A stretch of DNA of 36,160 nt, taken from Phallusia fumigata (Eukaryota; Chordata; Ascidiacea; Phlebobranchia; Ascidiidae). This document shows, piece after piece, positions 1 to 11,371 of the stretch; position 1 is the stretch's first letter; each line of letters opens with the position of its first letter. Location of the stretch: the NCBI GenBank assembly GCA_008931825.1, contig QXVZ01006815.1:1-36160 (forward strand). The letters are read 5' to 3'. The notes under the pieces were generated by a model. It saw only the letters and a list, made by a program, of their open reading frames with translations. It ran no database searches and had not been told where the DNA came from. The translations under genes were made by a program, and so were the position numbers.

Positions 1-106
1 GGAATTAGCTCAAATTGATTTTTTTCTTATATGTACAGTTCGATTAGCAACAATCCTGTTTTTGATTAAAACATGTTCTTTTACAAATGCCATGTTTACC
101 TTTCAG

Positions 107-2418
107 GTTCTACCTAGTGATGAGTCAAGGTCTTCGTGGCGACAGCAAACAAGTTCTTGCTAGTATTCTCCTCAACTCTGTTGACCTGATGCGGCTCGAT
201 CTTCCTGGCATTACGTGTCTCCTGCCTCCTCTCCTTGCTGCTCTCGAATCGATTCTTCCAGACAAGTAGGCCTAGCTTGTTTTATTGTTCAGCAAACGTT
301 TTTCTTTACCTGTATACTGAAATCTATGTTATGCTAGAAACTGTCAGTTTGCAAAGTTTTCAACATAATACAGTTGCCTATTTAAAAACAGAACTTGTAT
401 ATGACAGTATATGGCAGTAATGTTTTTAATTAAGCTATTCTTCCAGTCCGTATCTTGTGTTCCTAAAATACAATTTGTTCCCAAATTGAAGCGTTTAAGT
501 TTGTTTGAACTCTAATGTTTATTGTAATTGTAGAGAATTGCAGCAGTTCAAGCCATATCTGAATGTTACCGAGCTTCGAAGAGCTTCCACCCATCTTCTT
601 ATTTCAATGATGCCACTAGCTTTGCATTACACAACACTTCAAGTAGCGGTAGGCAGGCTTTTTTCATCTTTTTTATGAGTTTTAGCACATCCGGGTCATT
701 ATAGGTCCTCTTTCCTANTGAGTGTACTGCAAGGTTCTGATCTATTACAGTGGTTTAGGACGATTTCTGCTCTATTATGCTTTAGATAACACTTCCAATG
801 TTAATGTGTTTTGGTAGGAATACACAATATACAAAACAAAACGTCACTTCGAAAATAGTGAAAAAAAGCTACTAAACCACCACCGTGTTGTCAGCTCACA
901 TAACTAATAACTGTCGCTGTGGAAACAGACACGGCATACGGGCTCTTCGTCCAAATCGTTCACCTCGTCTCACAGAAGTTGGACAGCTGGAAGTCTGACG
1001 TATCCATCTCGCTTGCTGCTCTTGAGTTGCTCAGCGGCTTGGCACAGGTTAGACCAGTTTTTTTATTTCATGGACCCCTTTAACTGGTATTTAAAGATAA
1101 ATTGCCCCCCCCCACTGGAAATTCAGTTCGTAGGTAGTTTATAGCAGCAGAAAGAAAAATTTCTTGTGAATGATAAAGTTTTTAGAAAGACACAAATGTT
1201 TGTTACAGAATTCCCTCCTACAAACACAAAGTCCCCCCTAGCGGCGATAGCAATTCTCTAAACTACTGTAAAAATTGTTACCCCCTTTTACTGAAACAAC
1301 AGCTGAAAATGTAAACTTGCCGCGCGAATCACTGGAGCAAGTTAAAACTGTTACTATTATCCACATTACTATCATCGAGTTAACTCATCAATTGAACGAA
1401 AGTCACCCCAAACGTAACATTTTAAAAACCAGCAATATTTAATAAAAAATAATTTACCTGAAAGTATATTTTTTTGTAAACGGCACAACGGAGTATTTAA
1501 TTCCAGGTTCATTTATTTCTCAGGCGCCGGTGAACTTGCAAGATCGCCACGAGTGCAGACGGGCGGTGCACGAGTTGTGTCAATACATCGTTCATCAGTG
1601 TGAACGCCCCCCGCCCCAACACAAGCGGGAATTACATTCTATGATCGTCACCGCTTTTCACACTCTGGCTAACTGGCTGCTCGAACATCCCTACCTGATG
1701 GACGACAAGGTAAGCCATAGCTACTTTTCAGGTCCATGGTTAAAGCGATAGTGATATCTAATTGCCTTGGATCGCCGTTGGTGGCAGGCATACGCAATAC
1801 AGGATTTCGAATCTCGGCGAAGTATTCGAATCTAAATGCGCTTTTTGTATCGGGTAGTTTGATTAGAAAAAAAAAGTTTTCAAAACAGCAAAAGCAATGT
1901 AGGTATACTAACGCATTCCAACATTTTTGTTTGTACTAGGCTATACTATTTCAATTGAGCTTGCTTTTAATGGGTTAAGAAAGTTATACAACGTGCTATA
2001 GGCGTCAGAAATGTGCGAAAATAGTGGATAAGAGATTCCCCACCCAACGTACAATGACATCTGACTTTTGTGAGATGAAATAAAAAAGATTCTAAATTTT
2101 GGTTTGGATGAAAATGATTCTAGAATTTATAATTGTTCCATATAGTGTATTCCATTATTCGCAGACCATCTCGGATGTAGGATGAGAATGTCACATGCCT
2201 GCTGCGTAGGTCAAGGTTTGAACAAAGAATTCAAATACAAATCACACCTATGTGTTGCAGGACTGTCTCTACGAAGTGCTGGAGATAATTGAACTGGGAA
2301 TCTCTGGAAGCAAGTCCAAACCGGTTTCAACCGGTTCGCCACCGGTCATGAAAGCGGACAAAGAGATTAGTCCCGTATCTATGCGAGTTATGGAGGCTGC
2401 CGAAAGCCTTCTTTTATT
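107..2418 (+). CDS. RALGAPB: RALGAPB exons a-e: helical middle region
   Basis: Five exons encode an alpha-helical, HEAT-like middle region. The first (107-265) follows TTTCAG and reads [17 protein letters not shown]. The second (534-652) holds [18 protein letters not shown]. The third (929-1047) holds [15 protein letters not shown]. The fourth (1524-1709) carries [16 protein letters not shown] and [20 protein letters not shown], matching the vertebrate segment around its LQDRRDC motif. The fifth (2261-2418) carries [20 protein letters not shown] and [13 protein letters not shown]. All junctions use GT-AG except the one after the second exon, where phase requires a GC donor at 653. The window starts inside an intron, so earlier exons lie outside it. 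Confidence 0.92.
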
Positions 2419-5400
2419 GTAAGTGTGCTTTTTCATTCCACGTATATTTTGAATAGAGAAATCACCGCAGAACAGTACGACGGATAAAGACTTCGCTTCG
2501 TATGGTTATAAGTAACTTTAACATTTGGAATACATGTTAATTGTGGAGTCTAAGGTTTATGAAAAGTGCATAAACGTCTAAGGTTTCCTTCTAGTGCCTG
2601 ACCAGTTTCTAACACTATTTAGATCCGTGGTTCTCAAACTGTGCGTCGCGACGCCCTGATATGTCGTTTTTGAATTTCCAAGGGCGTCACACATTAGTTA
2701 AATATGTTTCTTTTTGTTTTTGAATCAATAAGTACACCTTTGATACTAAGCGTCTGTATTAAATTCTTACCGCTTGCGTCGAGTCCAACCAACTTTTCCT
2801 AAGGCGTTGCAACGAAAAAACTTGAGAAACATTGACTTAGGTAAACCAATCAAACCGTATTTAAAGTGAATAAAGTGCAAAATACAGTTTGTGGTAAAAA
2901 GATTTTACTTTTTGTCTGCTCCGAAATCACGCAAAATACGTTATTTCCCGTCCCTAAAACTCCATTCATAAATTTCAGGGTTTTCGAGCACTTGGGTGCT
3001 TTCCCTAGTCCATGCTCGCCCAGCGCTTCTTGTAGTTTACTGGACGAATGTTCCCTCGTGCAGTACGCTGACGGTGTAGAAGACACACCCACCGGTTCCA
3101 TGGACATGAGCAAGGCAGTGAAGTCGTTCCGGTACTTCGGACTTCACAACGGTTTGCTGCTGGGAATACTCGAGCAAAACTTGCAAAACGAGCAAGGTGA
3201 CGTAAAACAACGTTACGTATATTACATGTGTGACGTCATTAGTATAAACTAGATCGTTCTCGTCCCGATATTTAAAGTCTTAGGGAAAAGTGAGTTGACG
3301 AAGAATTTTGATGATATTATGTGAAATCTTTTTGTGGGATCCATTTCAACGTTCCAAGTGTGTTAAATGTGGTATGCGGCGTATTTAAAAATATCATTCG
3401 AGCTCTTGTAAATATTTGCAGGCAAGAACCAGTATTTGTTACATAGTCAGATGTTTGTTCCATTCTGCATTATATGCATAATACAACCAAGGAAGTCTTT
3501 TAATGTGTTAACTGATCTTTTTGCTCTTTGGAAAAATAAACCATGTCGGAAAGAATCAGTTTAACGTTGTGTACCAAACGTTGGCACGAGATAAAGTTAT
3601 ACGATAGAAATTGGCACTTCAGTGTGTTGGAGTTGAACACTCTTGGTTCAGTCTTATGGCAGAATCAGCTTTTGGGCCGTAAATTTAAACGTGGATGTGT
3701 AAATATAATATGCTTGCGCGGTTGCGAATTCGTAGCGCAACATAAGTCTACTGGAAACTTGTGTTCACTATTGCTTTTGTTCCGTGCAGAACCGGTTCCA
3801 ACCGTCACCGTCGTGATCAGAGGGCCTTCCGGAAGAAAAGTTTGGACAATGAAACTCCGTCAAACACCAAGGCAGGTTTTTCTGACATGTATCGTTTGCT
3901 CGGACAAAACATTTTGCTGGACAAGGTTTTCGCATATTGAGAGTGTTCTGTTTTGTAATCATATTAAAACGTTTGTCATGTGCGCAGTAGATTTGTGTTT
4001 GCCGGACGTGTAGTGGCGTAGGCCGTATCAGAACCTGCCGAGCATTTAATCACAGAAAAGGCGTGACTGAACAAACGCGGCTGCTGTAAATTCAAACACA
4101 TATCGGGCTAGTTTGTTAACTTTGGTAAATTTCATTGGTGGGTACATATGTAGATTTGCCCATATAATCTAAACATTAACTTTATTAATATATACACCCT
4201 TTGTGGACGCTAATGCCCAACAACAAGGTCTCAGCGAGTAATTTTGTTGCATGTCATATGCATCACTCTCAAAAAGTATTCAGCATATGACGTCACAAAC
4301 AGTATTATAATGTCACTTAGAAATAATAACAATTAAAATAGGTCTCCCCCTGCAAAGAATTTTTTAGATTTGCGCCATTGGCGTATATGTGCATATAGTG
4401 ACGGTGGCCAATATAACAAGACATAACCCCAGATCATCACGCGCTTTCATACTACTCGCTCGTGCAAAGTTGCGAAAAAAGTTACATTAAATTTTAACAA
4501 ATCTTCGAATGTTTTTTTAACAAATCTTTTAAAACCTTCTCCCACAGAAAGGATCCCTTGTCCTCCAGTGCCTATCTGTCCCGGCCCGACCGACCACCGC
4601 CCAACGAAATCACTGAACCGTATAAACGCCCCAAACACCGAACGTTCCCTGAGGAAGTCGATCGAATCCCACTTGTGAAAGCTGACTGCAGTATCCCACT
4701 TCTCACGGATGTGCCGAATGCTGAGGTAAAACTTTTGCAAAAGTTGGAGCAATGTCGTTACGTGTGTGACGTTACAGTTAGTAAAATTATATGCCGCAAA
4801 TGACAAACATTTACTAAATTCAATAAGACACAAGCCAGTACTTGTGTGCAACAACATTTTCTGCGTTTCGACAAACGCTGTTGTCATCATGTTTGTTTTA
4901 TGAGTGAGACATGACTCCCACTTATTTAGACTTTATAAAACAATGAATTGTGTGTCTAAATTTACTCAACTGTATAAACAATAATGTTTTACTAAATGTC
5001 GCAATGTTTTATGGCTAGGAAATGCATTATTGCGATCGTGTCACATGTGGTGTAAGCAGCCGTTCACGTATTTCATCCACTTACTTTACTTCTATCCGGG
5101 GTTTTTTATCAAGCAGTTTGAATATTGTTCATGTTTTATGTTTTTCTGAACTTCCTACTTTGGTTTTGCAGCAAGCTGCCCGAATCGAGGTTCTTCGAAA
5201 TCTCATTGAACTACAGAAGGATTATGACGAAGAAATCGCCAGGTAACGAGAAAAAACACGCAATGCGTGCTTTTCTACAAAAATTTTTAAACAAATTTCA
5301 AGGTGTTCAAAGTCTGTTCATTTAAGGTAGTGATATTTTGGGTGTTGCATTTTATTGCGTTAATTTAGAATATTTCAGAGCTGAGAATTTGGGAAGCTTA

Positions 5401-6246
5401 CCTACAAATAACGGTTTGACCGAAAACAAATGTTAAACCAAAGCTTGAAATTCTCGCAGCAAATGTCGGGAGAATCCGATGGAGATGCCAGAATGCACAC
5501 CCGCCCATCCAACTCACGAATTTCACGCGGCACGTCTCTTTCTCTCTCATATGAACCTTCTCACGCTGGAATCTGTGAAGCCTCAACCCAAGGCAAGACT
5601 CGGTCCCGATGTAAGTAAAGAAAAAAACGAATCCTTAAGAGGAGGCATGTGCAACTGTTAATCTTGATTGACCATATGTTGCATATCTCTGTCCTAAGGC
5701 AATGTTAAAAACGTTTCTTAATTCGTGAAGCGTGCCCAATAAACTGTGAGCCTGCTTTACACAGCAAAATTTTTGGTAAACTTAAATTGAAAGTGTTTTT
5801 TTTTTAAACAATACATACTTTGTTGAACCTAATATTCTTAGCCAAAGTATAAGCACAATGTACATCAGTAAACTAACAAGTTTTTTGTTGTGCCGTTGGT
5901 TACCTCCGAAACCGGTATAAACCGTCGGTTTGTGGCCTAAATCGTTATGCTACCTATTCACAGCTTGTAATGTTGAATGCAAGCGAAAGTTCTTTTTCTT
6001 TCGATCTCGAAGCCCTCGATTCGATTCCGACACGCAACCATGACACGGTGTTCGTCTTCTACGTGAAAAAGGGACAGTCCAATATGGAACAGGTAATATT
6101 AGCGTTAAAAAGTTATTGGGAGTAGGCTTATTGCCGATGGGAGTGCAAGTGTGTTGATGTTATAAAACTTTTCAGCACAAGTTTATCTTATTCAAATAGA
6201 AGTAAAAGTACGTAATTAACAAACATGTACAGACACACACACACAC

Positions 6247-6282
<36 letters not shown>

Positions 6283-8094
6283 GGCAAACAAGTTAATATG
6301 CAAGTTAAACTAAACACCAGCCACAGAGCTCAACCACCTAACACTAACACAAGGTCAAGCTCTGAGATGCAACAGCTTGGCAAAATGCCACATGGCAAAA
6401 TCACTCATGCAAAACCAAAGTTACTCATGCATACAATTAAAGGTGAAACACAATTTATTATAGCGATTACACTTGGTACTTATCTACTTGCTGTTTAAAC
6501 ACAGCAATGTCTACGTTGTTTAAAAACCAAAGTCATTCACTTTTTTGCATACATATTTTGCCATGTCACATAATCACAAAAGCTATGTAATTACAATAGT
6601 CTCAAAAAGAAAATACAAGCCAGTACTTGTGTGTACAATATTTTCTACGTTTCGACAAACGCTGTTGTCATCATCAGGAATGACTCGGAAAAGCGGCGCA
6701 AAGTTACCTGTCGTGTTGAAAGAAAAACTGTTGAAACGTTACTTATAAAACCAACCGTCGAAAATTTTGCACGCAGCTACTGCTTGTATCTTCAAATAGA
6801 GATTATTTAAATCCGTGAATTGTGTACCGAATTTCATTCTAACAGAAACAAAAAATTCTGCCCCTATAAAGTTGTTACAATTTTACATCCAGGTTTTGTC
6901 GAACGTTAGTGGACCCAACACCGTTCAGCCAGCTTTCACAGAATTCCTTCTCTCACTTGGTTGGCCTGTGGATACCCGCAGACACCCTGGGTGGTGTGGA
7001 AAATCCAACGAATCGTGGAAATTACGTCACAGCCAGTTGTCAGACCAAGGTACTTAACCCTTATTCCGTCAGAACAATATTAGAAAATCTATTTTTGAAG
7101 CCAAAGCTTTGTTTAAATTCCCCCGTTCCTTATTAGAAACAATTGACTTGAACAAAGACCCGCCGTCAGTCTTTAATGGCGAGCCTCACATACTCTACTA
7201 TGCCGACGCCATGACCGAAGTTGCTTTCGTCGTGCCGAGCCCCGCCCCTGCCACGCCTACTCACCTCGCCCAGATCGACGAAGGGTTGGAAGTTGACGGG
7301 GTGGCAGGGAAGGAGGAAGCCAGGCAGGAGCTGACATTGGATCTGTCAGCTGTGGCTGCTAATACTGCTGGGTTAACGCAGGTGAGTAGGCTTTAGCGTT
7401 TTTTTGTTTTGTTATGGTTGTCACCTTTTCATAGTTTGGCACAGCAGAACAGAGGGTGTGCCCACTAGAATTCATGAATGTATGGAGTTTTGTGTTTTCG
7501 AATTGCGATTTGCAGTTTGCTTGTTTATCAATTTGTTATTTGCAGTTTGTTTGCACAAAAAGCTAACTGATTTGTCGGCTAAATTAAATTTAGGAATCTT
7601 TTTTTTTTGAATTTTTTTTTATTTTTTTTTCACTTTTCCGTTTTCTTTGAAACATAAATCTGTTCTCGTAATTGTTTTGGCTCCTGCAATTTTGTTTTAT
7701 CTTTTTTTGAATAAGAGTTTAATTTTTTAATACAAACATTACATAAATTGTTCCATTCAGGAAAGTCCGACGAGCCCGACCAGTCTCCAACCCAACAAAC
7801 GCAAAACGTCCGGAGCTTCACGCCCCAATCCACAGTTTATGCCGGACACTCGCGTTGCGCTCATGTGGTGTGAGAGTTACGACAGCTTCGGTACGTTATT
7901 TTTACAAATTGAATTTTTTACAAATTTTTACAAAACGATTTCTAAACTTCATGCTATCACAGTTATTTCAGTAGAGTTTTAAGGCAAAAATCCAAAAAAA
8001 TATGTAAAAAACTTTGCTTTGCAGACAACTTTCCGTATGAGAAGCTTGAGAGCGAAATGAATGTGAACGCAGAAAGCACCGTCGCTCAAGCGAG
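107..8094 (+). CDS. RALGAPB: Ral GTPase-activating protein subunit beta, 3' part (15 exons, both ends missing)
   Basis: This is the non-catalytic beta subunit that pairs with RALGAPA1/2 to switch off RalA and RalB in the cytoplasm. Exons: 107-265, 534-652, 929-1047, 1524-1709, 2261-2418, 2979-3196, 3790-3871, 4548-4725, 5172-5242, 5460-5610, 5964-6092, 6893-7049, 7137-7381, 7761-7890, 8025-8094. They join in one frame to about 724 residues. Stretches closely matching the vertebrate protein include [75 protein letters not shown] and [18 protein letters not shown]. The human protein is about 1490 residues, so roughly the N-terminal half lies left of the window. The C-terminal tail (about 110 residues in vertebrates) was not found. 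The identification rests on family recall, not on a search, but the matches are long and colinear. Confidence 0.94.
1056..1165. repeat. Dispersed repeat shared with 13529-13640, copy 1
   Basis: CCCCTTTAACTGGTATTTAAAG, shown here as CCTTTAACTGGTATTTAAAG, then CCCACTGGAAATTCAGTTCG. The same order of blocks appears in copy 2 with about 75% identity by eye. In a RALGAPB intron. Confidence 0.55.
2625..2834. mobile_element. Decayed hAT-type MITE in a RALGAPB intron
   Basis: Left end CCGTGGTTCTCAAACTGTG and right end the complement of CAATGTTTCTCAAGTTTTT. Both are variants of the common CAGTGGTTCTCAAACT hAT terminus. The neighbouring 8-mers ATTTAGAT (2617-2624) and ACTTAGGT (2835-2842) match at 6 of 8 positions. 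The inner parts of the ends also pair (GCGTCGCGACGCC against GGCGTTGCAACG). About 210 bases, no coding frame. Confidence 0.75.
2979..5610 (+). CDS. RALGAPB: RALGAPB exons f-j: linker before the GAP-like domain
   Basis: Exon 2979-3196 reads [20 protein letters not shown], then [18 protein letters not shown], where vertebrates have GAFPSP, SFRYFVLDN and LEQPLGNEQ. Exon 3790-3871 holds [14 protein letters not shown]. Exon 4548-4725 holds [19 protein letters not shown] and [12 protein letters not shown]. Exon 5172-5242 is a charged helix. Exon 5460-5610 holds [20 protein letters not shown]. The 3790 to 4548 junction is ambiguous. A GC donor at 3872 with the CAG acceptor before 4548, or a GT donor at 3876 with an acceptor ending at 4551, both keep frame and differ by one residue at the seam. 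The intervening introns hold no other gene. Confidence 0.9.
4830..4890. repeat. Dispersed repeat family, copy 1
   Basis: CAAGCCAGTACTTGTGTGCA, then GTTTCGACAAACGCTGTTG and TCATCATG. Shares head and core with the copy at 6615. In a RALGAPB intron. Confidence 0.75.
5964..8094 (+). CDS. RALGAPB: RALGAPB exons k-o: Rap-GAP-like domain, non-catalytic
   Basis: These exons carry the Rap/Ral-GAP-like fold shared with tuberin and Rap1GAP. They read [43 protein letters not shown], then [19 protein letters not shown]. An acidic, low-complexity insert follows (to 7381). The next exon begins [14 protein letters not shown] and ends [13 protein letters not shown], and exon 8025-8094 reads [18 protein letters not shown]. 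Catalytic family members carry an asparagine thumb in a GND-type motif at about this place. Here, as in the vertebrate beta subunit, no such motif is present, which agrees with a scaffolding role. Exon 8025-8094 ends in phase 2 at a good GTAAAA donor, so the protein should continue, but no convincing next exon was found. Confidence 0.9.
6231..6281. repeat. Compound (AC)n(AT)n microsatellite
   Basis: About eight AC units run into about seventeen AT units in the RALGAPB intron 6093-6892. Likely length-polymorphic. Confidence 0.95.
6615..6677. repeat. Dispersed repeat family, copy 2
   Basis: CAAGCCAGTACTTGTGTGTA, then ACGTTTCGACAAACGCTG and TTGTCATCATCAGG. In the 800-base RALGAPB intron 6093-6892, which otherwise holds the AC/AT microsatellite and no gene. 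Confidence 0.75.
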
Positions 8095-8335
8095 GTAAAA
8101 TAAGCCACATACCAAATCGAGGTTAAACATCATCAAAGTTCCCTTCAAAAAAAGTGCTTTAGATAAAGTCTAAAGGCAGATTCACACCAGATGCGTCTAC
8201 CGGTTGCGGTACGGTTTTTTGATCTCGCGGNCCTGTAATACACTGAAACCAGTGTCTGCTGCATCTTAAAGTCAGTACCGTTGGAGGACTTATAGGGACA
8301 CAAGATAAAAAGTAGCCTAATCAAAAGCATAACTG

Positions 8336-8401
8336 CCAGAGAACTTTTACACAGTAATTATATTTTATTGCAAACGTTTCGATTATCGCTGTTGTCATCT
8401 G
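8336..8401. repeat. Dispersed repeat family, copy 3
   Basis: CAGAGAACTTTTACACAG, then ATTGCAAACGTTTCGATTAT and CGCTGTTGTCATCTG. A diverged core; the head matches the 12.5-kb copy. Confidence 0.7.
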
Positions 8402-10885
8402 TGTAAAAACACCAGAAGCTTAAAACCGTGCGTCACATACACAAGTGGGGTGAAAATGAAAACCTGTCACAATTGGTGACGTCATAAAGTAGCGGAATGG
8501 AAGTTAGATAAAACAAGTTGCGATGGACATAAAGCTAAAAAACGGTAATCAGAGGACAACAGTGATTGTCGAAACATTTGCAATAAAATGTATTATTCAC
8601 GATATACAAGTTCTCTGGCGTTGTAAGTTTTTTTTGCTGAACATTGCATGCAATAAACGTTGCAACGTAAAAACTAAATATCGTCATAAAAACCCGAGTA
8701 CTGGAACGAGGAGCCCTATAGTTAAAACCACTACCATTTTTAGCCTTGTGGCGCGATAAACCTGTATTCATCATGTTTGTTTTGTTTCAGAGAAGTCAGC
8801 TGTGAAAGTACACTGTAAAACTGTTGGCGACCAATTAAGTGGGAGATTTTTGTCACGTGATCTATTCCCCAATTCGTGTGATCTCCATGTCTGACAACAC
8901 TCTATTTGCTTTGTTGATTTGCACTTACTTTGCCCAGATCCACATCAAGGTCACTGCAACGCTTATAAGTTGGAAACCGTAACACCATCTTGTGATTTTG
9001 ATGAAAACTTTTTGTATGGCGTTCGAAGCTAAATTGATTTTGTCTCTCCAAGAACCCACGTTTTTGATTCGTGGAAATTCAAATATTCACGTAACATCTT
9101 TCTTGTGGTGCAATCATTCCTGCTGCGTCGTCTATCCAAGAATCGCTTCTTTCAAATCCTATCCATTACTATATGACTGCTTGGATTTTTTTGGAGCCCA
9201 AGAAGACTTCGTTGAAGCATTGTGATCAATCTGTCACAACAACGGATATTCGAGGTTCCATTGGCGACAATATTTAACTGTGCAATTTCCTGTGTGTTGT
9301 ATTGTTTCTTCAATGTCCAATAAATCAACGAAAACAACTAGTGTGGTCAGTTTTACAAACAACATCAGTTGACTGAGAATAAAATTCTGCCCTGAAGCTT
9401 TCATGCAGGCCAGCGATAACGGCTCGGAGATAAATCATCCAAATGACAAGTTACAGTTTTGAAAGACCGCTATTCCACGTTAATTTATAAAAATATAAAC
9501 CCACCTTGCGCTGTGGTAGGTACTTAAACTGTTGCAGCAGCCCAATAAGCATCAACTGTAAGTAGCTCATTCTCTACCTGTCTAAATTCAAAAATATTGA
9601 AGTTCCAGCGCTATTTTTACGACAGTAGCAATGCCCACTAATGGTTAACTGCACTAAACTTATCCACCACAGTACCCTCCTGACTTGTTTTTTACCGACG
9701 TCTGCTGTCGACAGCAAACTGCTAGCGACAACTTTTTGTAATAAATTTTCCAAATCATTTCATAACAAACGCTAAGTCACACGAAAAATGTCGCAATAAT
9801 GATGCGTGACAGGATGAATCAACGGCTTGGCTAAGTCGTAACCGAGGCTAATTCTAGTTTGATCCAAGATTCAGCTAAGCACCGATTTACGTCAAACAAA
9901 TTGCCAAACTATGAGAAATTGTGGGTAAGAGTGGAACAAATCTATGATTCATCATGCCAAACTTCAGCTTTGCGCATGCTTGAACAAATGTTTTAGTAAA
10001 CAATATCACAAACAGTGAAAGGAACGGATTTGTAAATGGAAAATTAGGATCTTGATTTTTGGCCCGTGTCTTGGGAGAGGTTGACGACCCTTGCTAAATT
10101 TCAGCAAGGCATTTTACTACATGTTACATTGTCAAAAAGTATTATTGTCACTTTATTAGTATGACGCAACATGCAACAGAACCATGGCGACAATAAGAAA
10201 AATAAATGAGAGAAAGGCCTTCTAAAGTAGTTCCAGGACTTGCGCAATTTAATTAACGTTTCGCCTGCAAACAGAAAACTTAAAATGCAAGCATGTCATT
10301 CCTTATTACAGCGCAAGAGGCAATCAAAAGAGCGACACTCCAACCAATTTCAAACGCGCAAACTTTGCCAGCGGCTTGAAGCAAAACCTGCCAGCCTTGT
10401 GACTGTAAGCAATGACCTGCATAGTACAGTACCAGCAGGTAACAATACAAGTGGTTTGCCTCATAAATGCAAATTGTCTTTGCCATGGCAACAAGTATTT
10501 GTTAAGATAATAAACAAGTAGCAAGCATTTTTGCCTGGGTAAGAAGGTTAAGTATTAGGTTTTATTTGAAGATCCTATCTGCTGAACAAAAAGATTGTGA
10601 AGTAAGTATTTTTTTGTTTGCCTTACTGGAGTTATTTGTAATTGTCTGTTCAATAAACACTGATGTACTGTGATGTAACAAACTTGTTGGGTACCAGTTT
10701 TGAGATGTTACATTTGTAATTGTTTAAACAACTTTTGCCAACTACAGCTTTAGTAGTGATTTTTTATTATTGGAGGAAGCGTGTTTTAAATATACCTCAC
10801 GTGTTCTTCAGTATTAGCCACATCCGACATTTTTTGTAGTTAACCGAGTAGTCTATAATGTCCAGGCAAAACAGTACGTTGATAC

Positions 10886-11269
10886 CAGAGTTGGACCAAT
10901 TACATTATTTTAGTAAAATTTCAATTATTCCGACAAATTTTTAAATTACATTAAAATTACTCTGTCCTTAAAAATATGAAATACAACTACAATTACCTGA
11001 GAATTGTAATTATTACAAATTACAATTACATGTTACAAAATTTTCGATTTCAACACATTGTTTTTACACAACAACAGAACAATCAAGTCGATATTTCTAA
11101 AATGTAAAGCCATGCTTGCCAAATGCTGCATAAAATCTGTGGTAAAGGTATCTTGCAAAAAATTAGTTTGAGAAGTAATTAGGTAAAATTGTAAGCAAAT
11201 TACAATTAAACCAAAAACAGTAATTAATTACATTCAGCTCAATTATAAGTTGTAATTGATCCAACTCTG
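10886..11269. mobile_element. hAT-type MITE with perfect 8-base target duplication
   Basis: Terminal inverted repeats of about 20 bases: left CAGAGTTGGACCAATTACA, right end the complement of CAGAGTTGGATCAATTACA. Both sides are flanked by GTTGATAC (10878-10885 and 11270-11277). The 384-base interior is very AT-rich with repeated AATTACAATTA motifs and no coding frame. The 8-base duplication and the CAGAGTTGG end are typical of the hAT superfamily. The element is non-autonomous and sits about 100 bases upstream of the RGS22 start codon. Confidence 0.88.
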
Positions 11270-11371
11270 GTTGATACACATAACAATCTTGGCAATTGGG
11301 CTTGCAAACGTTTTCGTTGTCAACTGCAAAACACATTCATTTTGCCCTCAACGTATTCAAATACAGCTTTA

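Larger units (their letters stand above)
8095..11371. other. Gap-interrupted 3' flank of RALGAPB and RALGAPB-RGS22 intergenic region
   Basis: This 3.3-kb stretch should contain the missing last exon or exons of RALGAPB. An n at 8231 marks a gap of unknown size. A weak candidate terminal exon starts at 8791 after TTTGTTTCAG and would add only REVSCESTL before a stop at 8816-8818. That does not resemble the expected tail. A possible polyadenylation signal AATAAA lies near 9318. Open frames at 8992-9225 and 10240-10521 match no family I recognise and are probably chance. Further AATAAA motifs occur near 10511 and 10651. A MITE occupies 10886-11269. Otherwise nothing is visible. Confidence 0.6.

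Noticed and set aside
8992-9225. 77-codon open frame after RALGAPB
   Set aside because: No similarity to the missing RALGAPB tail, no splice sites fitting phase 2, and it opens internally without a promoter or partner exon.
10240-10521. 93-codon open frame upstream of RGS22
   Set aside because: The antisense frame is equally open, there is no recognised motif, and it does not connect in phase with RGS22 exon 1.
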